Positions 56,608 to 64,000 of a stretch of 64,000 nucleotides of DNA are shown here, piece by piece (the first letter of the stretch is position 1; each line of letters begins with the position of its first letter). The translations under genes were made by a program, and so were the position numbers. The notes beneath the pieces were generated by a model. It saw only the letters and a program-made list of their open reading frames with translations. It searched no databases and was not told the origin of the DNA. This stretch comes from Alphaproteobacteria bacterium (lineage in GTDB: Bacteria > Pseudomonadota > Alphaproteobacteria > Rickettsiales > SXRF01): contig JANYES010000013.1 in the NCBI GenBank assembly GCA_025362975.1, forward strand, positions 1-64,000, given 5' to 3'.

Positions 56608-56939
56608 CTATAACACGCGCGTCGGATGCGCCTGTTTCTGGCTTATATCAACTTGATAACCTGCCGAGCCGTAGCCACATAGGGACACAAGGTTTTTGTA
56701 TTCCGAAGGAAGCAACAGAGTCAGCGAAGATAAATACACCTTTTGGAGTGCTGCCATATTCAGCGCGATTCCATCATCGCGATAGCCATTGAACATCTGC
56801 CACAAAAATTTAGGAAAAACGGGGCCGTATCGTTTTCCTACATGTGGATTGCCAACCTGCTTTTATCTCGCAAACCGTCCAGTTCCGCTTCGACCGTTTT
56901 GCTTCTGGAAAGTATTTTTTTGAGTTTTTTACCTTCCAT
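56608..56939 (-). pseudogene. Broken small gene downstream of parB
   Basis: An ATG at 56937-56939 with AGGTGA four bases upstream opens MEGKKLKKILSRSKTVEAEL but reaches a TAG after 33 codons. Adding one A to the A4 run (TTTT at 56861-56864 on plus) restores a frame reading DKKQVGNPHVGKRYGPVFPKFLWQMFNGYRDDG. That frame runs on to the stop at 56608, about 110 residues in all. The track shows only the distal 65 codons. It starts 18 bases after parB and was probably co-transcribed with it. The product is not recognised. Confidence 0.5.
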
Positions 56940-56957
56940 CAGCTCACCTGTTTTAGC

Positions 56958-57896
56958 TTATAACGTATCTCCCAACCGGCGCAGGATTTCATCGAGCTGC
57001 GACAATGAATCATAAGCAATTACGATATCGCCATTCTGCCCGCGGTCATTGATGCTCACGCGAAGGCCAAGGTTTTCCGAGAGCGTTTCTTCCAGTGCAA
57101 TGATATCAGGGTCCTTGTTAACAGGTGTTTTATAACCCCCGTTTGACTGTTTGGCCGGGCCGCGCGGCCTCTCGCGTTTTTCCACGCCTTGCGCATCGCG
57201 GCTCACCTGTTCAACCTGACGAACATTTAAGCCTTTACGGACGATATCGCGGGCCAGTTCAACGGCATTCGGTACACCGATCAACGCGCGGGCATGGCCC
57301 ATCGAAAGTTCGTTTTTCTCCAGCATATCGCGGATTTCATCCGGCAGGGACAGCAGACGCAGCAGGTTCGAAATATGGCTGCGGCTCTTGCCGATCGTTC
57401 CGGCCAGCTCTTCCTGAGTGTAATCGAATTCTTCGATCAGGCGCTGGTAGCCATTGGCTTCTTCAATTGGCGAAAGGTCCTGACGCTGGATGTTTTCGAC
57501 GATGGCAAGTTCGAGCGCTTGCTTGTCCGGAATTTCACGGATAATTACCGGCACTTCGTTGACGTATGCTAACTGCGCTGCCCTCCAACGGCGTTCGCCG
57601 GCAACGATTTCATACTTGCCTTTATGCTTCGGCGACGAACGCACGATGATTGGCTGCATGATACCGTTCTTGCGGATCGATTCCGATAATTCGCGAAGCC
57701 CTTCTTCGCTGAACTGCGTGCGAGGCTGGTATTTGCCGGAATGCATTTGTTCCACCAGAAGCGTCTGGTAGCCGGTCGCCGGAGCCGCGTCAGCGGATGC
57801 TGCTTTGGACTTCATCGCCGAAATCGGCGCTGGGGCGTTTTCCGAAATTAAAGCAGAAAGGCCTTTGCCGAGGCCGCGTTGGGTAATGGTAGCCAT
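56958..57896 (-). CDS. parB: Chromosome partitioning protein ParB
   Basis: 312 residues. N-terminal RGLGKGLSALISENA, CTPase/ParB box with GKYQPRTQFSEEGLRELSESIRKNGIMQPI and GERRWRAAQLA, and central helix-turn-helix ELAGTIGKSRSHISNLLRLLSLP that reads parS. The C-terminal dimerisation segment is IVIAYDSLSQLDEILRRL. It loads at the three parS sites just upstream in the gene block and spreads as a clamp. parA is 12 bases upstream. Confidence 0.96.
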   Translation of the reverse strand: MATITQRGLGKGLSALISENAPAPISAMKSKAASADAAPATGYQTLLVEQMHSGKYQPRTQFSEEGLRELSESIRKNGIMQPIIVRSSPKHKGKYEIVAGERRWRAAQLAYVNEVPVIIREIPDKQALELAIVENIQRQDLSPIEEANGYQRLIEEFDYTQEELAGTIGKSRSHISNLLRLLSLPDEIRDMLEKNELSMGHARALIGVPNAVELARDIVRKGLNVRQVEQVSRDAQGVEKRERPRGPAKQSNGGYKTPVNKDPDIIALEETLSENLGLRVSINDRGQNGDIVIAYDSLSQLDEILRRLGDTL

Positions 57897-57908
57897 AATC
57901 GTCTCCTG

Positions 57909-58757
57909 TTATGCGGCGGTAAGTTCTTTGTCTTTTTTGAGCTGGCGTTCACGTTTGAGCAATTCGCTGGCCATCTGGATATAGGCTTTCGACCCGGCAC
58001 AATGCATGTCGTAGATCAGGGCGGGCTTGCCATGTGACGGTGCTTCCGACATACGCACGTTCCTCGGAATGACCGATTGATACACGCGTTCCCCGAAATA
58101 CTGGCGGACATCGTTTTCGATCTGTTCAGTGAATTTATTCCGCTTATCATACATGGTAAGTACAATGCCCTGAATGGAAAGTTCAGGATTGAGGTTGGCG
58201 CGAACGAGCTCGACGGTACGCATCAAATGGCTCAACCCTTCGAGGGCATAGAACTCGCATTGTAGGGGAATCAACACCGCGTCAGATGCGACCAGCGCGT
58301 TGAGGGTCAATAAGCCCAGCGACGGTGGGCAATCGATAAGGATATAATCATAGTCGCCGACAGCACCTTCTAAAGCGTCCTTCAAGCGATACTCACGTTT
58401 CATCAAACTGACCATCTCAATTTCGGCCCCCGACAGGTCGATGGTAGCCGGAACGATATACAAGCCCGGGACAGCCGCTGCCTGAGTTGCATCAGCCAGC
58501 GAAACATCATTCAGGATAAGGTCATAGGAGGTAACTTCCCTCTGTGTATTCTCGACACCGACGCCGGTGCTGGCATTGCCTTGCGGATCAAAATCGATGA
58601 TCAATACTTTCTTATTAACGGCAGCCAGGGCAGTCGCTAGATTCACGGTGGTAGTAGTTTTACCCACGCCACCCTTCTGGTTGACGATGGATAAAATTCT
58701 TGGGGTTTTTTCGTTGGATGTGAGGGTTGGAGTTTTTGACTTTTTGGTGGTCGTCAT
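57909..58757 (-). CDS. parA: Chromosome partitioning ATPase ParA
   Basis: 282 residues. Deviant Walker A NQKGGVGKTTTTVNLA, Walker A-prime DYILIDCPPSLGLL, and the DFDPQGNAS block. It binds the nucleoid as an ATP dimer and moves ParB-parS. The N-terminal 20 residues are a Lys/Thr-rich extension. The spacing to parB and rsmG is short. Confidence 0.96.
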   Translation of the reverse strand: MTTTKKSKTPTLTSNEKTPRILSIVNQKGGVGKTTTTVNLATALAAVNKKVLIIDFDPQGNASTGVGVENTQREVTSYDLILNDVSLADATQAAAVPGLYIVPATIDLSGAEIEMVSLMKREYRLKDALEGAVGDYDYILIDCPPSLGLLTLNALVASDAVLIPLQCEFYALEGLSHLMRTVELVRANLNPELSIQGIVLTMYDKRNKFTEQIENDVRQYFGERVYQSVIPRNVRMSEAPSHGKPALIYDMHCAGSKAYIQMASELLKRERQLKKDKELTAA

Positions 58758-58769
58758 ACCGTCTCCTAT

Positions 58770-59378
58770 TCACTTTGGGCTGAGATGCTCCACTTTCACG
58801 AGTGTACCCTGAGCATCGGTAACGCTTGGGTATGAAGTATAGTCAAACAACCAATCACCATTGGCGTCAAGAATTTCTTTCGAATAATTTTTGCCCTTAT
58901 GGAAGTAACAAATGGTTTCACGTGAAACATATGTCGACGCGTAAGAAAATAATTCACTGAGTGAACTACACGCCCGTGAATAAATTATCGACACATTTTG
59001 GATAGAAGCTCGTTCAATACGTTGATGATGAATCGTCACTTTGGTATTAGTAATGCGGGCGACTTCTCTAAGGAACATCACTTTCTTCATATCACTTTCA
59101 ATTAAATGCATGTCCCCTGCCCCCGCAATTGCCAGAACCATCCCCGGGAATCCTGCCCCAGTGCCAAAATCAACGGCACGGGCGTTGAGGTCATTTATAT
59201 AAGGGAGTAATTGCAGCGAATCAATGAAATGCCTGTGCCAAGAATCCGATACCGTGTCCGGTCCGATCAGATTGATTTTAGTTTGCCACTTGAGGAGTAG
59301 ATCTTGATATGCTTTCAATCGTTCGTACGTTTCACGTGAAACACCGGCAACAGTTTGGAGGTCTTTAAACTCGTCCAC
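58770..59378 (-). CDS. rsmG: 16S rRNA (guanine527-N7) methyltransferase RsmG
   Basis: 202 residues. SAM-binding VDFGTGAGFPGMVLAIAG and the substrate region WQTKINLIGPDTVSDSWHRHFIDSLQL are diagnostic. It methylates G527 of 16S rRNA. Two parS sites lie within it and are translated as VSRET (residues about 13-17 and 151-155). The start is two bases after the mnmG stop. Confidence 0.95.
   Translation of the reverse strand: MDEFKDLQTVAGVSRETYERLKAYQDLLLKWQTKINLIGPDTVSDSWHRHFIDSLQLLPYINDLNARAVDFGTGAGFPGMVLAIAGAGDMHLIESDMKKVMFLREVARITNTKVTIHHQRIERASIQNVSIIYSRACSSLSELFSYASTYVSRETICYFHKGKNYSKEILDANGDWLFDYTSYPSVTDAQGTLVKVEHLSPK
58914..58929. other. parS site 1 (inside rsmG)
   Basis: GGTTTCACGTGAAACA holds a perfect 14-base palindrome GTTTCACGTGAAAC, the conserved chromosomal ParB-binding site. 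Its position inside rsmG is 1.0 kb upstream of parB. Confidence 0.93.
59328..59343. other. parS site 2 (5' end of rsmG)
   Basis: CGTTTCACGTGAAACA, with the perfect 14-base parS core at 59329-59342, lies near the start of rsmG. Confidence 0.93.
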
Positions 59379-59380
59379 GA

Positions 59381-61243
59381 CTACGCCGATTTCTTATAAT
59401 CGGAACGTTTAATATGGGCCATCAGTGTAATAATCGACGCGGGTGTCACACCCTGAATACGGCTCGCCGCACCGATGGTTGCGGGTTGGATGCGTTTCAA
59501 TTTCGTTTTGATTTCAGTTGATAGCGATGGCAAACGGTCGTAGTCAAGGCCTTCCGGAATAAGCATTTCCTCTTCCTTTTTGAAACTGGCGATGTCCATT
59601 TCCTGCCGTTCTAAATAGCTTGAATAAAGCACCTCTGTCTTAAGATCTTCGACAACTGAAGCTGGGATTGACGCCATCTCGGGCCAGATCTGACAGAGTG
59701 CTTCGAAACGGATACCGCTGTAATTAAGTAGCTCATATGCGGTTCGGCGAATGCCGTCCATGTTGATGGCCAGATTATAGTGTTTGGCTTCGTTCGGGGT
59801 CAGCGATTTTCGTTTGAGTGTTTCACGTGAAACATCGACCAGATGTTTTTTGTCCACAAATACCTTATGGCGTTCAGAGGAAATACATCCGACCGATCTT
59901 CCCTTTTCGGTAAGGCGCATGTCGGCATTGTCGGCTCGCAGACTCAGCCGATATTCTGAACGTGAGGTGAACATACGGTACGGTTCGTTGGCACCGAGGG
60001 TAATTAGATCGTCGATCATCACGCCGATATATCCGTCCGAACGGTCTACAATAAAAGGCTTAGAACCGGCCGCAGAAAGCGCTGCGTTGATGCCCGCGAT
60101 ACATCCCTGCCCACCGGCCTCTTCGTAGCCTGTTGTGCCGTTTATCTGGCCTGCGAAGTAAAGTCCCCTCACCTTCTTTGTCTCCAGTGTCGGCTTAAGT
60201 TCGCGGGGGTCGACATAGTCGTATTCGATGGCATAGCCGGGGCGAATTATGCGGGCATTTTCCAAACCTGGGATGGTAGCTACCAGCGCTAATTGAACGT
60301 CTTCAGGTAGCGAGGTAGAGATGCCATTGGGGTAGACGGTGTCGTCGTCCAGACCCTCGGGTTCAAGGAAAATCTGGTGTTGCAAACGCTGGGCAAAGCG
60401 CACGACCTTGTCTTCGATGGATGGGCAATAACGCGGACCGGTGCTTTCGATCTGACCGGAATACATCGGCGCGCGATGGATATTTTCGCGGATGATATCG
60501 TGGGTTTTCTGGTTGGTGTGGGTGATGTAACAGGAAATCTGTGGCACACTTACCTTGTCGGTCATATAGGAAAACGGGGTAGGCGGATTGTCGCCGGGCT
60601 GGGCTTCGAGTATAGACCAGTCGATGGTTTTACCGTCCATACGCGGAGGGGTTCCGGTCTTCAAACGGCCTACGTTGAAGGCAAGGCGTTTGAGGGTTTT
60701 GGACAGGCCGATGGAAGGTTGTTCGCCCGCCCTGCCCGCCTTGATTTTGATCTCGCCGATATGGATCAGCCCATCGAGGAATGTGCCTGTGGTTAGCACG
60801 ACTTTACCGGCGCGAATGGTCTTGCCGGACTGAGTGGTGACGCCGCGGACTTCGCCGTCTTCGACGATCAAATCCTCGACTGAATCTTCGACGATGCTGA
60901 GATTGGGGTAGTTAAACAGCACATCCTGCATGGCTTCGCGGTAGAGCTTGCGGTCGGCCTGCGCGCGCGGTCCGCGCACCGCGGGGCCTTTGCTGGCGTT
61001 GAGGATACGGTAGTGAATACCGGCGCGGTCGATAATGCGGCCCATAACGCCGTCCAGCGCGTCGATCTCACGCACCAGCGTACCTTTGGCGATGCCGCCG
61101 ATCGCCGGGTTGCACGACAACTCGCCGATGGTGGATGTCTTCTGCGTCACCAGCGCTGTTTTAGCGCCTATGCGCGCAGAACCAGCGGCGGCTTCGCAGC
61201 CTGCGTGCCCACCACCAATCACAATGACGTCGTAATCGAACAT
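59381..61243 (-). CDS. mnmG: tRNA uridine-34 modification enzyme MnmG
   Basis: 620 residues. FAD-binding [21 protein letters not shown], then [36 protein letters not shown], and the C-terminal [43 protein letters not shown]. With MnmE it installs the carboxymethylaminomethyl group on wobble U34. A parS site lies inside and is read as VSRETL. Confidence 0.97.
   Translation of the reverse strand: MFDYDVIVIGGGHAGCEAAAGSARIGAKTALVTQKTSTIGELSCNPAIGGIAKGTLVREIDALDGVMGRIIDRAGIHYRILNASKGPAVRGPRAQADRKLYREAMQDVLFNYPNLSIVEDSVEDLIVEDGEVRGVTTQSGKTIRAGKVVLTTGTFLDGLIHIGEIKIKAGRAGEQPSIGLSKTLKRLAFNVGRLKTGTPPRMDGKTIDWSILEAQPGDNPPTPFSYMTDKVSVPQISCYITHTNQKTHDIIRENIHRAPMYSGQIESTGPRYCPSIEDKVVRFAQRLQHQIFLEPEGLDDDTVYPNGISTSLPEDVQLALVATIPGLENARIIRPGYAIEYDYVDPRELKPTLETKKVRGLYFAGQINGTTGYEEAGGQGCIAGINAALSAAGSKPFIVDRSDGYIGVMIDDLITLGANEPYRMFTSRSEYRLSLRADNADMRLTEKGRSVGCISSERHKVFVDKKHLVDVSRETLKRKSLTPNEAKHYNLAINMDGIRRTAYELLNYSGIRFEALCQIWPEMASIPASVVEDLKTEVLYSSYLERQEMDIASFKKEEEMLIPEGLDYDRLPSLSTEIKTKLKRIQPATIGAASRIQGVTPASIITLMAHIKRSDYKKSA
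59819..59834. other. parS site 3 (inside mnmG)
   Basis: TGTTTCACGTGAAACA is a perfect 16-base parS palindrome inside the mnmG coding sequence. Confidence 0.95.
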
Positions 61244-61286
61244 AATGCGTAAAACCTGATATTTTGCTTGGGCCTCGCGGGCCTTC

Positions 61287-62594
61287 TTATTTGCCGATAC
61301 AAAAGCGGCTGAAGATGACGTCTAATACATCATCAACCGCGATTTTGCCAGTGATTTTGCCAATGGCGAGGCTGGCCTGGCGGAGTTCTTCGCAGCGCAG
61401 CTCCAACTCAGGTTTAGTATTTGAATTATCAATTGATTTAATGGATTGATGCAATAGCGCACGGTGGCGCTCACGAGTGATAAAGGCCGATTCATGGCCT
61501 GAATAATAAGCAATAATGCGGGTTTCGATGGTTTTCAGCAGTGCGTCCACCCCCTCGCCCGTGAGTGTTGATATGGGCATATTGCCGTCAATGGGCAGTT
61601 TACCGAGATCGGCTTTGTTGGCGACTGCGATGGCCCCCTCGCCCAGCTGCGCAAGGCTTGCGGCATCGGGCGGCACGCTGCTATCGAACACCACGAGTTT
61701 CAGGTAGGCGGACTCGGCCCGCTGCATAGCGCGGCGGATGCCTTCAGCCTCGATCTCGTCGTCGCTGGCGCGCAAACCTGCGGTGTCGATGAATACGACC
61801 GGGTATCCGGCGATGTCGAGATGGATTTCGATCAGGTCGCGCGTGGTCCCTGCGGTGGTTGAGACGATGGCCACGTCGCGGCGCGCGATAAGGTTCAGCA
61901 GGCTCGATTTGCCCGCGTTGGGCGCGCCAAGGATGACAACATTCAACCCATCGCGCAATCGTTCCCCTCGCCCTTCATCGTCGAGCATGCCAAGGATATT
62001 GCCCCGTAAACGCAGTAGATCGGCCTGTAGAGCATTAAGAACGCTCTCGGGTATGTCCTCGTCCGGGAAATCAATATAGGCCTCCAGAAGGCCTAAGCAT
62101 TCTATGATGCCCACACGCAAGGATTCATACCCGGCACTGGCCTGCCCTTGCATCTGGCGCAGGGCTTGTTGCTTTTGCTGGGACGTTTCTGCATTGATAA
62201 GATCGGCCAGACCCTCGGTTTCGAGCAAATCCATCTTGCCGTTCATGAAGGCGCGCCGCGCGAATTCTCCCGCCTCTGCCGGACGCAAACCCTCCATTGC
62301 CGATAGCGTGGCCAGCATCTGGCGCATGACAGCGATGCTGCCGTGCAATTGACATTCGACAACGTCCTCGCCGGTGAAGCTGTGCGGCGCAGGAAAATAC
62401 AGCGCAATACCACGGTCGATAATCTCGCCTTCGGGCGTTGAAAACGCCGCGTAATGCGCATGGCGCGGTATCACCTGCTGCAACCCACTTAAGGCAAATA
62501 ATGCCTGAAGCGCGTGCTGCCCCGACAGGCGCAGCACCGCCACGCCGGACTTTCCCGGCGGTGTAGCCAACGCGTAAATGGTTGTACTGGACAT
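61287..62594 (-). CDS. mnmE: tRNA modification GTPase MnmE
   Basis: About 435 residues. N-terminal folate-binding domain ([21 protein letters not shown]), HDFTGED-like motif as [16 protein letters not shown], and a G domain with [28 protein letters not shown] and NKADLGK. The C-terminal Cys motif CIGK ends the protein. It partners MnmG. ATG 62594 is preferred over the track start 13 codons upstream because [13 protein letters not shown] is the family N-terminus. Confidence 0.95.
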   Translation of the reverse strand: MSSTTIYALATPPGKSGVAVLRLSGQHALQALFALSGLQQVIPRHAHYAAFSTPEGEIIDRGIALYFPAPHSFTGEDVVECQLHGSIAVMRQMLATLSAMEGLRPAEAGEFARRAFMNGKMDLLETEGLADLINAETSQQKQQALRQMQGQASAGYESLRVGIIECLGLLEAYIDFPDEDIPESVLNALQADLLRLRGNILGMLDDEGRGERLRDGLNVVILGAPNAGKSSLLNLIARRDVAIVSTTAGTTRDLIEIHLDIAGYPVVFIDTAGLRASDDEIEAEGIRRAMQRAESAYLKLVVFDSSVPPDAASLAQLGEGAIAVANKADLGKLPIDGNMPISTLTGEGVDALLKTIETRIIAYYSGHESAFITRERHRALLHQSIKSIDNSNTKPELELRCEELRQASLAIGKITGKIAVDDVLDVIFSRFCIGK

Positions 62595-62656
62595 CTGAGT
62601 TGCTCGCGCTAATGTTACCGGTCTTATAGTCAAAACCTTCGCAAAGGCAATGCAAT

Positions 62657-63634
62657 ATGGGCCAGATCGTACGAATCCACGCCACCGGCGGACCTGAAGT
62701 ACTGAAAGTCGAGGATGCGCCGATTATCCAGCCGGGTGTCAGTGAAGTGCTGATCCACCAACGCGCCATCGGCGTCAATTACATCGATATTTACCACCGC
62801 ACCGGGCTGTATAAGCTGATGTCCTATCCCATCGGCCTCGGCATGGAAGCCTCCGGCGTCGTGGAAAAGGCAGGCAAATCGGTCACCAACGTGAAGGAAG
62901 GCGACCGCGTGGCCTATTGCGGCGGCCCCGTGGGTGCGTATGCCGAATACCGCACGATTCCCGCACGCCATGTCATCAAGCTGCCCGACACCATCTCGCA
63001 CGAACAGGCAGCCGCCGTGATGCTCAAGGGCCTGACCGCGCATTACCTGACCTACCTGACATTCCGCATCCATCCGGGCGACACCGTGCTGATTCACGCG
63101 GCAGCGGGCGGGGTAGGGCTCATCGCCTGCCAGATGGCCAAACATTTAGGCGCTACAGTGCTTGGCACTGTCAGCACGGAGGAAAAAGCGATACTCGCCC
63201 GCGAAAATGGCTGCGATTATCCGATTCTGTATACGCAGGAAGATCTGGTCGAAAAGGTGCGCGACATTACAGGCGGGAAGGGGGTAGACGTTGTCTATGA
63301 CTCCGTCGGGAAAACCACCTTCAACGCCTCGCTGGATTGTTTGAAACGCTTTGGCATGATCGTCAGTTTCGGGCAGTCTTCCGGGCTGATTCCGGCCTTT
63401 GACCCGCAGATCCTGTCGCAGAAAGGTTCGCTATACCTGACGCGCCCGACGCTGATGCACCATATTGAAAACTACGACGAATATACCGCCAACGCCGAGA
63501 CTTTGTTCGAGCTGATCGCGAAGAAAATTGTCAATGTACGCATCGGCGGGCTATATCATCTGGAAGAAGTCAAACAGGCGCATATCGACCTGGAATCGCG
63601 CAAAACCACGGGTGCCTTGATTCTTCAGGCGTAG
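62657..63634 (+). CDS. qor: NADPH:quinone reductase-like oxidoreductase (zeta-crystallin type)
   Basis: 325 residues of the medium-chain reductase superfamily without the catalytic zinc ligands. N-terminal GroES-like domain with VNYIDIYHRTGLY and GMEASGVVEKAG. NADPH-binding Rossmann loop AAAGGVGLIACQMAKHLGA and the late block VVYDSVGKTTFNASLDCLKRFG match Qor. It likely reduces quinones or enones. It is divergent from mnmE, with about 60 bases between, and overlaps the convergent gene at its 3' end by ten bases. Confidence 0.92.
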   Translation: MGQIVRIHATGGPEVLKVEDAPIIQPGVSEVLIHQRAIGVNYIDIYHRTGLYKLMSYPIGLGMEASGVVEKAGKSVTNVKEGDRVAYCGGPVGAYAEYRTIPARHVIKLPDTISHEQAAAVMLKGLTAHYLTYLTFRIHPGDTVLIHAAAGGVGLIACQMAKHLGATVLGTVSTEEKAILARENGCDYPILYTQEDLVEKVRDITGGKGVDVVYDSVGKTTFNASLDCLKRFGMIVSFGQSSGLIPAFDPQILSQKGSLYLTRPTLMHHIENYDEYTANAETLFELIAKKIVNVRIGGLYHLEEVKQAHIDLESRKTTGALILQA

Positions 63635-64000
63635 CGCACACCGATCTGGCTGGTTTTATCCACCAGCTCAGCGGTGGCGTCGCTGATCTGGGCGAAATGG
63701 TATTCTTCAAACTTTTCAATCGCCTCATTGACAAGTGCCGCACCGATCACCAGCCCTTCGACATAGCCGAACGTATCATGGATCCAGTGCTTGGTTTTTC
63801 CGGCGGCGTTATCCTTCCTACGCCCGAAGGCCTGCATCGTGATGTCGGCGGCGCTCGCTGCACCCGTCATGAAACAGATCACGCCCGGCAGGCCCCAGCC
63901 CAACGTATGCAGGAAGTTCTGCGAATCCAGCAGGTTCGGACGGCACATGTAGCTTTTGAAAATCTTCTTTTCGTCGCCGGTAAAGCAATGCGGTAAATCT
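63625..64000 (-). CDS. Unknown protein, C-terminal part (cut by right edge)
   Basis: The frame of the track ORF (63625-63948) stays open to the window edge, reading DLPHCFTGDEKKIFKSYMCRP before its first Met, so the true start is outside. The visible 125 residues include a hydrophobic Gly/Ala-rich segment LHTLGWGLPGVICFMTGAASAADITM. A possible second one is GYVEGLVIGAALVNEA. The family is not recognised; a membrane-associated protein is plausible. Confidence 0.65.
   Translation of the reverse strand, partial: DLPHCFTGDEKKIFKSYMCRPNLLDSQNFLHTLGWGLPGVICFMTGAASAADITMQAFGRRKDNAAGKTKHWIHDTFGYVEGLVIGAALVNEAIEKFEEYHFAQISDATAELVDKTSQIGVRYA

Overview
The window reads as a chromosomal segment of an alphaproteobacterium. 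The evidence is gene content and order: leuS-lptE-holA followed by the convergent block mnmE-mnmG-rsmG-parA-parB, an atpHAGDC operon downstream of priA, a tal-DUF484-xerC cluster, a DUF3576 lipoprotein before leuS, and glyQ/glyS followed by ppdK. Most genes are moderately G+C-rich with G/C-ending codons. Three perfect 14-bp parS cores (GTTTCACGTGAAAC) inside rsmG and mnmG suggest the right end lies near the replication origin. I cannot name the genus. VirB2-like pilin genes and many lineage-specific proteins point away from the best-studied model species.

Layout. 1-1000: two tandem VirB2/TrbC pilin genes, the first cut by the window edge, with nearly identical 5' ends and related upstream signals. 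1-6 kb: divergent arnD/arnC (lipid A aminoarabinose pathway), aspS and a small membrane-anchored protein. 6-13.6 kb: glyQ-GNAT-phzF-panD-glyS-ppdK, a tightly packed run with overlapping or touching stops and starts. 13.7-22.4 kb: lineage-specific genes, namely a 1151-residue protein with internal repeats, a membrane-embedded spermidine-synthase-like protein, an unlisted 58-residue ORF and a tandem AAA ATPase. 22.4-25.3 kb: an AT-richer patch with an autoinducer-synthase-like (FeeM/LuxI-type) gene and a frameshifted LuxR-type regulator. 25.2-34.0 kb: pbpC and a frameshifted bacterial alpha-2-macroglobulin, bracketed by a complete tRNA-Arg(CCG) and a degenerate copy of its 3' half, which looks like an island boundary.

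34-38.6 kb: an unknown protein, then xerC, two small unknown genes, a DUF484 gene and tal. 38.6-48.7 kb: priA, an unknown gene, a Sel1-repeat protein and the ATP synthase F1 operon. Two extra genes sit inside that operon: a DUF2846-like lipoprotein between atpA and atpG, and an unknown 189-residue protein between atpG and atpD. 48.8-56.4 kb: an unknown conserved protein, yggS, a porin, the DUF3576 lipoprotein, leuS, lptE and holA. 56.6-62.6 kb (minus strand): mnmE, mnmG, rsmG, parA, parB and a broken small gene. The right edge has a quinone oxidoreductase and a partial gene.

Work is divided among translation (aspS, glyQS, leuS, tRNA-Arg, mnmE/mnmG/rsmG), energy (ATP synthase, PPDK), envelope (ArnC/ArnD, LptE, porin, PBP1C, macroglobulin) and chromosome maintenance (ParAB-parS, XerC, PriA, HolA). 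Three apparent frameshifts (luxR-like gene, macroglobulin, gene after parB) each map to a short A/T homopolymer. They may be real decay or assembly error.
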